Assembly (NCBI GenBank): GCA_002367635.1
Contig: DFDI01000025.1
Coordinates: 9,641 to 15,406, forward strand
Source: Betaproteobacteria bacterium UBA3031
GTDB lineage: Bacteria; Pseudomonadota; Gammaproteobacteria; Burkholderiales; Eutrophovitaceae
Length of the DNA stretch: 5,766 nt
Reading direction: 5' to 3'
Positions 1 to 5,553 of the stretch are shown one piece after another. Numbering within the stretch: the first letter of the stretch is position 1; each line of letters starts with the position of its first letter. The notes below the pieces were generated by a model. It saw nothing but the letters and a program-made list of their open reading frames with translations, was not told where the DNA came from and did not search any database. The translations under genes were made by a program, and so were the position numbers.

Positions 1-18
1 TCTTGATATCCGTATATT

Positions 19-510
19 GTGTCTTTGCCTATTGGATTTGGACAAACTATTTCGAGACCACTGACTGTGGCCCGTTCTTGTGAGCTTGCACGAGCTGGTT
101 CACCACTAAAGCGTGTACTTGAAATAGGCACAGGTTGTGGATACCAGGCTGCCGTTTTGTCGCGAATAGCAAAAGAAGTGTATTCGATCGAACGGATTGG
201 TACGCTGCTCAGTGGCGCTAGGATTCGACTTCGGTCGTTGAAATATCACAATGTTCGCGTGAAGCATGGAGATGGTTCGGAGGCTTTAGATTCTTTGTTT
301 CCGTTAGACGCGATCGTTATCGCTGCAGGATCCTCAGCCCTTCCGGAGCACTTGATTAAACTCTTAGTCCCGCAAGGGCGGCTTATTATTCCGCTGGGCA
401 GTACAAAACAATATCTGACCGAGGTGATTAAACTCGAATCGGGATATGAGGTTAAAAAGCATGAAGAAGTCAGTTTTGTTCCATTCCTCAGTGGGGTTGT
501 TGTAAAGTAA
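19..510 (+). CDS. pcm: Protein-L-isoaspartate O-methyltransferase, N-terminus missing
   Basis: Pcm is a cytosolic enzyme that transfers a methyl group from S-adenosylmethionine to isoaspartyl residues in damaged proteins, starting their repair. The visible 163 residues carry the family blocks in order: LPIGFGQTISRP (residues 3-14, the substrate-side loop), the SAM-binding motif VLEIGTGCGYQ (33-43), VYSIER (54-59), KHGDGS (82-87), DAIVIAA (97-103) and the closing SFVPFLSG (152-159). E. coli Pcm is 208 residues, and alignment of the LPIG block shows about 47 N-terminal residues are missing. The frame is open only back to a TGA at 4-6. The GTG at 19 is the first start-like codon after it, but no Shine-Dalgarno sequence precedes it, so 19 is a formal start only. 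The gene may be broken, frameshifted near the window edge, or truly shortened. It ends 5 bp before nlpD, as in the surE-pcm-nlpD order. The family call is firm; intactness is not. Confidence 0.88.
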   Translation: MSLPIGFGQTISRPLTVARSCELARAGSPLKRVLEIGTGCGYQAAVLSRIAKEVYSIERIGTLLSGARIRLRSLKYHNVRVKHGDGSEALDSLFPLDAIVIAAGSSALPEHLIKLLVPQGRLIIPLGSTKQYLTEVIKLESGYEVKKHEEVSFVPFLSGVVVK

Positions 511-515
511 AGCGC

Positions 516-1325
516 ATGCGAGAGCTGTCGAATTTGAGATTACTTTTTTTACTAATAAGTCTAGCTATTATTGTGGCGCTGCATGGCTGTGGAACCACGA
601 AGAGCTCTGCGCCCATACGTGACTATTCTCCAGCGCCGGATGTATCTTCAGGAGCGACTAAGCCAGACAACAAAAGGAAAGTTAAGCACAGCGATACGAA
701 GGAGGTTAAGCGTCCTTTGGCTTCGGATGAGCAGAGTGCAGGTTATCGAGTCAAGCAAGGAGATACGCTCTACAGCATATCTATTCAATTTGGGGTGGAT
801 TATAAAGAGCTTGCAAGGTTTAACGGTGTTGATGACACGAATGTAATTCATGTTGGGCAATTGCTAAAGATTCCTAAGGTGTCTGCTCAAAGTCAGGTAG
901 AAGCCATACCTGCTGATAGGGTAGAGAAGCCGGTTGCTGAATCAATAGGACCACCCAGCAGTTGGAGATGGCCGACGAGTGGCTCCCTCGACTATCGTTT
1001 TATGGAGCGAGTCAGTGAGCGTGGAAAGGGCATTGGAATTCGCGTCTCAAAGGAAACCCCAGTTTATGCAGCGGCGCCCGGTAAGGTTGTCTACAGTGGC
1101 AGTGGACTCCGTGGGTATGGCAAATTATTGATCATCAAACATGACGAAGATTTCCTAAGTGTCTACGCACACAATAGCCAACTTTTGTCGAGTGAGGGTC
1201 AGTTTATTGCTCAAGGGCAGCAAGTCGCGATTGTCGGAGGGGAGGGGTACAGTGATACGCTTCACTTCGAGGTTAGATTGAAAGGTAAGCCCATAGATCC
1301 ACTTCGATACCTTCCTAAGCGATAA
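516..1325 (+). CDS. nlpD: NlpD-type murein lipoprotein (LysM + degenerate LytM/M23)
   Basis: Envelope lipoprotein of the NlpD family; in E. coli NlpD activates the cell-division amidase AmiC to split septal peptidoglycan. The 269 residues show a lipoprotein signal peptide with lipobox LHGC, so the lipidated cysteine is Cys25, and Gly at +2 favours the outer membrane. A polar low-complexity linker (about 26-75) leads to one LysM peptidoglycan-binding domain (YRVKQGDTLYSI to LLKIP, 77-120), a second linker, and a C-terminal M23 domain (150-267) ending DPLRYLPKR, nearly the same as E. coli NlpD. The zinc-site residues of active M23 peptidases are mostly replaced: the HxxxD site reads G170...G174, and the HxH site reads T248-L-H250, while H219 in YAH is kept. 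It is therefore probably a regulator and not a peptidase. It is shorter than E. coli NlpD (379 residues), mainly in the linkers. The ribosome site is weak, suggesting coupling to pcm 5 bp upstream. rpoS does not follow it. Confidence 0.93.
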   Translation: MRELSNLRLLFLLISLAIIVALHGCGTTKSSAPIRDYSPAPDVSSGATKPDNKRKVKHSDTKEVKRPLASDEQSAGYRVKQGDTLYSISIQFGVDYKELARFNGVDDTNVIHVGQLLKIPKVSAQSQVEAIPADRVEKPVAESIGPPSSWRWPTSGSLDYRFMERVSERGKGIGIRVSKETPVYAAAPGKVVYSGSGLRGYGKLLIIKHDEDFLSVYAHNSQLLSSEGQFIAQGQQVAIVGGEGYSDTLHFEVRLKGKPIDPLRYLPKR

Positions 1326-1371
1326 GTTTACGCGTCTCTTTTAGGCGGGATATGATCTTGGGAAGCAACCC
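1326..1371. other. Short convergent intergenic region without a clear terminator
   Basis: These 46 bp separate the 3' ends of the converging nlpD and NRDE genes. A bidirectional terminator would be expected here, but I see no strong GC-rich stem followed by a T run on either strand; the best stem (GGG/CCC around 1360-1370) is only three pairs. Termination may be Rho-dependent or lie inside a neighbouring gene end. Confidence 0.5.
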
Positions 1372-2148
1372 TTAAACGATAATGGTGTGATTCGTAAGTT
1401 CCTTACCTTTGACATCGAAGGTCATCTCAGAGAGTTCAATTTTTAAAGCATCCGAACTGATCAACAGTAAAGATGTGGCGCGTGTTCCGTAGTCATTTGA
1501 GGTAATGAACATGGGAGATAGGGTGCGCTCCCACTCTGGGTCAACACCCGTATCGGGAAGTGCCTCATCGTGTGGTTGAGTTGTATTTGACATCAAGGTT
1601 ACGACCTCTTCGAAGGGGATCACCTCATTATTCTTGATTAAAGTTGCGAATGATTTTTTCCCGCTCGTCACCTTCGGCCAATTGGTATCGAGTAGGTGAT
1701 TACTCAGGCCATAAACTCCCGGTTTTTCAATGGATTGCGTCTGCGGCATCCCCTCTGCCTGCCTATTAGTCACGTAGTAAATTGATGATGAATCTCCGAC
1801 GAGTAGATTAAATCCATTATAGGACTCGGTCATTTCTCCGATTGACGAAGCGAAGGCTTGAGGTGATTGATCGCTGGTTAAAAAGTTTTTTGTTAAATTC
1901 CCTCGAGATTCTTTGCGATTCGATGTGGTTTTTTGTTCTCTAAAATTTGTAACTATGGCCCAACGTCCGGATTCGGTGACGCCCATCCATGTGCCTGATT
2001 GTTCTAAATCTCGACCTGCAATGATGTTTGGGTAATCTTTCCAGCGATGTATTGGGGCAGCGGGGCGGTTATGGTATTCATCCCGGTTCGATGCAACGAT
2101 TAGGGGGTATCTGGGGTGCATGCCCAACGCGAATAAGACAAGGCACAT
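1372..2148 (-). CDS. NRDE (TANGO2-like, DUF833) family protein
   Basis: A 258-residue protein of the NRDE family, which includes eukaryotic TANGO2. The family signature Asn-Arg-Asp-Glu is at residues 21-24 after MCLVLFAL, and the near-universal Cys2 is present; this cysteine has led to comparison with Ntn hydrolases, though no reaction is firmly established. Other family blocks are GRDLEQSGTWMGV (45-57), NFR (68-70), YGLSNHLLDTNWPKV (146-160) and YGTRATSLLLI (220-230). There is no signal peptide, so it is probably cytosolic. Work on eukaryotic TANGO2 points to haem trafficking or lipid metabolism; carrying that over to bacteria is inference. The ATG lies 3 bp after the ygfZ stop, with AAAGG about 11 nt upstream, so it is the last gene of the nadB-ygfZ-NRDE transcript. 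The start is fixed by the conserved MC. The family is sure; the function is unknown. Confidence 0.92.
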   Translation of the reverse strand: MCLVLFALGMHPRYPLIVASNRDEYHNRPAAPIHRWKDYPNIIAGRDLEQSGTWMGVTESGRWAIVTNFREQKTTSNRKESRGNLTKNFLTSDQSPQAFASSIGEMTESYNGFNLLVGDSSSIYYVTNRQAEGMPQTQSIEKPGVYGLSNHLLDTNWPKVTSGKKSFATLIKNNEVIPFEEVVTLMSNTTQPHDEALPDTGVDPEWERTLSPMFITSNDYGTRATSLLLISSDALKIELSEMTFDVKGKELTNHTIIV

Positions 2149-2151
2149 TCG

Positions 2152-3126
2152 CTAAAGAACCTTTAATTCTTCAATTCGACCTGAATTCTGTGTGGTGAAG
2201 TGCTGTTCGTGAACGTGTTCCGATTGGACAACTGCAAGCCCCTCGTATCCATCAACTTTGTCGGCAGAGGGGGCGCTGTCACATACAAGACCGGATGTCG
2301 CTCCACTTGAGTTCAAAATAGCCGTCCCAGCGCGGAGGAGTATGTTTGATTTAAATTGGCATAGTTTTCGTTTTACGGAACCAAGATATTTGGTGCGGGC
2401 GACAATCTCTTGCCCTGGATAACAACCTTTTGTGAAACTCACGCCATCTCCCTTGTCCAGGTTGATCATCTGAGGCAGGAATTGCTCTTTTGTCTCATCA
2501 GTGATATGTACGATTCCATTACGGATGGTCTCAAGTCGCCACAGGTCGTCTCCACATATTGTGTGTGTGACAGTTAACGCATCCCACAGTGGTTCTAAAG
2601 AGTCAAATGGACATAATAAAATGGCCTGCATAGAATTTAAAGGCATGATGTGACTTCCTGCCATTGGATTTATCTCAGGAAGGACCTGCATTCCCTCTGT
2701 AGTAATAAACCCAATCGTCGCATCTTCTTCATCAGTAGCAAGTTTTACTTTTGCTCTAAGGATAAAGCGAGATAGTCTTAATATGAACTCGCTTGCTAAA
2801 TTATAAGGAAGCAGCAATTTGAAATTGGCCCCATCCCGAAAGACATATGGTGTTGCAATTAAACGTCCCTTAGGGTTGCAGTAGCCTGATCGGGTAAGTT
2901 TTTTATCGGCTAGATTCTTAATGTCACTCGTTAGTTGGGAGTCTAAAAAGGCTGTTGCGTCATCCCCGCTGACATGTACAACAGAGATATCCACTAACGG
3001 CGTGATCATTGATTTTCCGACTGAGGGGTCTTTCGCTACAGCACCACGCTCTTCAATTCGATCGTTTTTTCGGCCCAGAAGATCCGACCATTTTGATTTC
3101 ATATAATCCGATTTTTGCAGCATCAT
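2152..3126 (-). CDS. ygfZ: Folate-binding Fe-S cluster maintenance protein YgfZ
   Basis: YgfZ is a cytosolic, folate-binding protein related to the glycine-cleavage T-protein (GcvT). In E. coli it is needed for full activity of several Fe-S enzymes, such as the radical-SAM tRNA-modifying enzyme MiaB, and for resistance to oxidative stress. The 324 residues match the usual length (E. coli 326). The diagnostic motif KGCYPGQE is at residues 233-240 with the key Cys235, followed by IVARTKYLGSVKRKL. The N-terminal part has the GcvT-like HVSGDDATAFLDSQLTSDI (51-69) and GYCNPKGRLIATPYVF (81-96) segments, and WRLETIRNGI (196-205) is typical. Two tandem ATG codons open the gene; the first shares its A and T with the nadB stop (TAATG), so translation is probably coupled to nadB. 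An isolated Shine-Dalgarno is not obvious, which fits coupling. Nothing suggests damage. Confidence 0.95.
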   Translation of the reverse strand: MMLQKSDYMKSKWSDLLGRKNDRIEERGAVAKDPSVGKSMITPLVDISVVHVSGDDATAFLDSQLTSDIKNLADKKLTRSGYCNPKGRLIATPYVFRDGANFKLLLPYNLASEFILRLSRFILRAKVKLATDEEDATIGFITTEGMQVLPEINPMAGSHIMPLNSMQAILLCPFDSLEPLWDALTVTHTICGDDLWRLETIRNGIVHITDETKEQFLPQMINLDKGDGVSFTKGCYPGQEIVARTKYLGSVKRKLCQFKSNILLRAGTAILNSSGATSGLVCDSAPSADKVDGYEGLAVVQSEHVHEQHFTTQNSGRIEELKVL

Positions 3127-3128
3127 TA
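3124..3128 (-). promoter_or_regulatory. TAATG stop/start overlap between nadB and ygfZ
   Basis: On the minus strand the nadB stop TAA and the ygfZ start ATG read TAATG and overlap at position 3126. Such junctions normally allow the ribosome that ends one gene to restart on the next. A second in-frame ATG follows at once (3121-3123) and could also be used. Confidence 0.8.
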
Positions 3129-4703
3129 AGTTTTAGGTTGGCAAGTAGTGTTTAGGGCCGTTATTCCCAACTCTGGATAATCAGTACTGAAGTGCAGGCC
3201 GCGACTCTCTTTGCGTTGGAGTGCGCAGCGCACAATCAGTTCCGACACGGCCACGAGATTTCGTAGTTCTAAAAGATCACGGGTCACTTTGAAATTTGAG
3301 TAATAATCTCTGATTTCTTCTTGAAGTAATTGCAGCCGGCGGCTCGCACGTTCGAGTCGTTTCGTTGTTCTTACGATACCGACGTAGTTCCACATAAAAC
3401 GCCTGAGCTCATCCCAATTGTGGGCAATGATAACTTCTTCATCTGAATTGGTGACGCGACTTTCGTCCCATTCCTTAACCGTTTCTAATGCCATTTGTTC
3501 TTGAGCGAGTATGTGTTTTGTTGCTTGCTCTGAAAAAACCAAACACTCAAGCAGTGAATTACTTGCAAGGCGATTTGCGCCATGAAGTCCGGTATGTGCA
3601 GTCTCGCCGATCGCATAAAGTCCGTTAATGTCTGTAAGTCCCTCAATAGATGTATTGATTCCGCCACATGTGTAGTGAGCGGCTGGGACGACGGGAATGG
3701 GTTCTTTAGAAGCGTCTATCCCAAGCTCTAAGCACCGATTATAAATGTTTGGGAAATGCTCTTGAATGAAGGCTGCCCCTTTGTGTGAAATATCCAAGTA
3801 AACACAATCGACGCCATGTTTTTTCATCTCCGCGTCTATACTCCTTGCGACAATGTCACGCGGTGCTAACTCTGCGCGAGCATCGTGGTCGGGCATAAAA
3901 CGATGACCATTGGGTAGCAATAATAAACCACCTTCTCCTCGAACGGCTTCGGTGATCAAGAAGGATTTTGCCTCAGGGTGATACAGACAGGTTGGGTGAA
4001 ATTGTATGAACTCCATATTGGATACACTGCATCCAGCGCGCCATCCAATGGCAATGCCATCCCCAGTGGATGTGTCTGGATTGGTCGTATACAGATACGT
4101 TTTTCCTGCTCCACCTGTGGCCAGAATGACCGTGGGAGCTTGGATGGCAATCACCAGATCTTTATCTGAATCTAAAACGTAGATGCCGCAGCACTGCATT
4201 TTATTGGAGGTGGGGTCTTTTTCAGTGATTAGATCGATGCCTACGTGATTCTCTAAAATGGTGATATTGGGGTGAGCACGAACCCGTTCTTCGAGAGTCG
4301 TTTGGACCGCACGTCCAGTCGCATCATCTGCGTGAATAATCCTTCTAAAACTATGCCCTCCCTCCATGGTTAGGTGAAGCCCCGAGGACGTATTTTTATC
4401 TTTAGTGAAATTGACCCCTTGATGGATGAGCCATTCAATCCCTTGCGCGCCCCCCTCAACCACCAAACGAGTGACATCGGAGTCGCTTAGGTAGGCTCCA
4501 GCAATCATGGTGTCTTCAATGTGTGATTCATGCGTATCAAACGCGTCGACAACTGCCGCAATGCCACCCTGGGCCCAGTTGCTCGCGCCGTCGGGCATAT
4601 TTTTTTTAGTTACGACAGCGACTCTCCGATGTGGGGCGAGCTTCAGTGCGCTGGCTAAACCAGCTAATCCACTGCCTAAAATGACTATGTCAAAACTGAT
4701 CAC
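3126..4703 (-). CDS. nadB: L-aspartate oxidase
   Basis: NadB is a cytosolic FAD enzyme that oxidises L-aspartate to iminoaspartate, which NadA then condenses with dihydroxyacetone phosphate to give quinolinate in de novo NAD synthesis. The 525 residues (E. coli 540) begin with the FAD dinucleotide-binding motif GSGLAG (10-15), followed by the SNWAQGGIAA block (41-50). The residues matching the E. coli substrate site are present: Glu114 in MEGGHS, His236 in FHPT, Arg282 in LAPRD, His343 in AAHYTCGG and Arg378 in GANRLASNSLLE. This last block, absent or different in distant flavoproteins, also separates NadB from succinate dehydrogenase SdhA, its close relative. The start is a GTG; no other start codon lies between it and the upstream in-frame stop at 4737-4739, and the FAD motif begins right after it. 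Its ribosome site is weak. It heads the leftward operon with ygfZ and the NRDE gene, divergent from rpoE. Confidence 0.96.
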   Translation of the reverse strand: MISFDIVILGSGLAGLASALKLAPHRRVAVVTKKNMPDGASNWAQGGIAAVVDAFDTHESHIEDTMIAGAYLSDSDVTRLVVEGGAQGIEWLIHQGVNFTKDKNTSSGLHLTMEGGHSFRRIIHADDATGRAVQTTLEERVRAHPNITILENHVGIDLITEKDPTSNKMQCCGIYVLDSDKDLVIAIQAPTVILATGGAGKTYLYTTNPDTSTGDGIAIGWRAGCSVSNMEFIQFHPTCLYHPEAKSFLITEAVRGEGGLLLLPNGHRFMPDHDARAELAPRDIVARSIDAEMKKHGVDCVYLDISHKGAAFIQEHFPNIYNRCLELGIDASKEPIPVVPAAHYTCGGINTSIEGLTDINGLYAIGETAHTGLHGANRLASNSLLECLVFSEQATKHILAQEQMALETVKEWDESRVTNSDEEVIIAHNWDELRRFMWNYVGIVRTTKRLERASRRLQLLQEEIRDYYSNFKVTRDLLELRNLVAVSELIVRCALQRKESRGLHFSTDYPELGITALNTTCQPKT

Positions 4704-4774
4704 TAGTGTAAGTTCTTTACTTGGATGGATTTTTGGCTAGAGTAACGCAATTCCCAACGTCAGAGCAGCTTATT

Positions 4775-4780
4775 TTGACA
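4775..4780 (+). promoter_or_regulatory. Consensus -35 hexamer TTGACA, possible housekeeping promoter
   Basis: A perfect TTGACA lies 96 bp upstream of the proposed rpoE ATG. At the normal 16-18 bp spacing the -10 candidates (around 4797-4804, ATATTG/TATTGA) are poor, so a sigma-70 promoter is only possible. It would supply basal rpoE transcription in addition to the sigma-E promoter downstream. Confidence 0.3.
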
Positions 4781-4784
4781 TGAT

Positions 4785-4801
4785 TTAAATATGTTAAATA
4801 T
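4785..4801 (+). repeat. Tandem 8-bp direct repeat TTAAATAT, 9-bp period
   Basis: TTAAATAT occurs at 4785-4792 and again at 4794-4801, separated by one G. The block is fully A/T apart from that G and lies between the TTGACA hexamer and the sigma-E-like promoter. It could be a protein-binding or easily melted site, or chance in an AT-rich spacer. Confidence 0.55.
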
Positions 4802-4814
4802 TGAGGATATTTGG

Positions 4815-4843
4815 GGAACTCATCCCTTTATTTGATGCTCATA
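4815..4843 (+). promoter_or_regulatory. Putative sigma-E promoter of rpoE (autoregulatory)
   Basis: GGAACT at 4815-4820 matches the sigma-E -35 consensus GGAACTT in six of seven bases, and TCATA at 4839-4843 resembles the TCTRA/TCAAA-type -10. The 18 bp between GGAACT and TCATA is within about one base of the usual sigma-E arrangement. Transcription would start near 4850, giving a leader of about 26 nt before the ATG at 4876. Sigma-E promoters in front of rpoE are well established in E. coli, so the placement fits positive autoregulation. This is a match by eye, not a scored one. Confidence 0.6.
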
Positions 4844-4863
4844 CACTTACGTATAAAAATACT

Positions 4864-4868
4864 AGGGG
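4864..4868 (+). promoter_or_regulatory. Strong Shine-Dalgarno AGGGG for the ATG at 4876
   Basis: AGGGG ends seven bases before the ATG at 4876, good spacing for initiation. No comparable purine-rich site stands before the ATG at 4954, where canonical RpoE proteins begin. This site is the main reason for placing the rpoE start at 4876. Confidence 0.6.
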
Positions 4869-4875
4869 TAACATC

Positions 4876-5553
4876 ATGGACTTATCGCTTAATACCTATT
4901 TAAATGTTGCAGCTAATACCAGTAAGAAACAACAATCTGGTAAGCTCGTCGTTATGTCGGAGAGAGAGAAAGACAGCAACCTTGTAGCGCGGGTCCAACG
5001 TGGGGATAAAGTCGCGTTTGAGCTGTTATTTACGAAGTATCAACGTAGAGTAAGTCGTTTGGTTTCCCGATTTATTCGTTCTGAAGCAGAAGTTGAGGAT
5101 GTTGTTCAGGATTCCTTCATTAAGGCTTACAGAGCTTTGGCAACGTTTCGTGGCGACAGTGCGTTCTACACCTGGTTGTACAGAATAGCCGTTAATACTG
5201 CTAAAAATTATCTTGTAGCCGCGTCGAAACGACCCATCTCGCTAAGCCAGTTTGAAAAAAATGATGACGATGATTTTGAAGAAGATCGATTCATCAGTAA
5301 CACTGCAACTCCTGAATCAGAGCTCATTACAAAGCAGATCGCTGAGACTGTGAACAAAACAATTGACGAATTGCCGGCCGATTTACGGGAGGCGATAATG
5401 TTGCGTGAAATTGAAGGTATGAGTTATGAGGATATTGCGGAGGCAATGGAATGTCCCATTGGTACGGTGAGATCCCGAATTTTTCGAGCTCGCGAGGCAA
5501 TTTCACTAAAGATTAAACCCATGTTAGACGTGGGAGAGGGTAAGCGATGGTAG
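4876..5553 (+). CDS. rpoE: RNA polymerase sigma-E factor (ECF, envelope stress)
   Basis: RpoE directs RNA polymerase to envelope-stress promoters and is held inactive at the inner membrane by RseA. From 4876 the product is 225 residues. Sigma region 2 spans about 48-115 (AFELLFTKYQRRVSRLVSRF, EVEDVVQDSFIKAYRAL, FRGDSAFYTWLYRIAVNTAKNYL), then an acidic linker (FEKNDDDDFEED, 126-137), then region 4 (about 160-212) with the helix-turn-helix MSYEDIAEAMECPIGTVRSRIFRAREAI. The final KRW resembles betaproteobacterial RpoE. Canonical proteins start MSERE, here Met27 (codon at 4954); starting there gives 199 residues, the usual length. The upstream ATG is preferred because AGGGG sits correctly before it, while Met27 lacks a ribosome site. 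The first 26 residues match nothing I recognise and could be an in-frame leader. An even earlier TTG at 4801 overlaps the sigma-E-like promoter and is unlikely. The stop overlaps the rseA start by 7 bp. Confidence 0.95.
   Translation: MDLSLNTYLNVAANTSKKQQSGKLVVMSEREKDSNLVARVQRGDKVAFELLFTKYQRRVSRLVSRFIRSEAEVEDVVQDSFIKAYRALATFRGDSAFYTWLYRIAVNTAKNYLVAASKRPISLSQFEKNDDDDFEEDRFISNTATPESELITKQIAETVNKTIDELPADLREAIMLREIEGMSYEDIAEAMECPIGTVRSRIFRAREAISLKIKPMLDVGEGKRW

Larger units (their letters stand above)
4704..4875. other. Divergent nadB/rpoE intergenic regulatory region
   Basis: 172 bp between the GTG of nadB and the proposed ATG of rpoE. The rpoE side holds a TTGACA hexamer, an AT-rich tandem repeat, a sigma-E-like promoter and a strong Shine-Dalgarno site, listed separately. 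On the nadB side I find no convincing promoter hexamers. If the RpoE start is instead at 4954, the region would extend to 250 bp. Confidence 0.7.

Noticed and set aside
571..846. Overlapping + strand open frame inside nlpD, and a minus-strand one at 648-860
   Set aside because: Both lie fully inside the well-supported nlpD frame, have no recognisable domain and no ribosome site; they are shadows.
1355..1400. Weak stems near the nlpD/NRDE convergence (GGG/CCC; CTTA...TAAG)
   Set aside because: Stems are three to four pairs or imperfect and lack a following T run, so they do not make a credible terminator.
2921..3106. Plus-strand open frame opposite the start of ygfZ
   Set aside because: Antisense to the conserved N-terminal part of ygfZ, with no family resemblance.
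3485..4169. Several short open frames on both strands inside nadB (3485-3667, 3956-4150, 3978-4169)
   Set aside because: All sit within the conserved nadB coding sequence in other frames and look like nothing known.
4507..4740. Plus-strand open frame opposite the nadB start
   Set aside because: Antisense to the FAD-binding region of nadB; the peptide is the by-product of that conserved coding sequence.
4704..4770. Possible promoter for nadB on the minus strand (GGGAATT...TCTAG and TTGGGA...AAAAAT)
   Set aside because: The GGGAATT/TCTAG pair is spaced far too closely for sigma-E, and the other pair matches sigma-70 poorly.
4801..4875. TTG at 4801 as an even earlier RpoE start
   Set aside because: It would place the sigma-E-like promoter inside the coding region, has no suitable ribosome site and uses a rare start codon.
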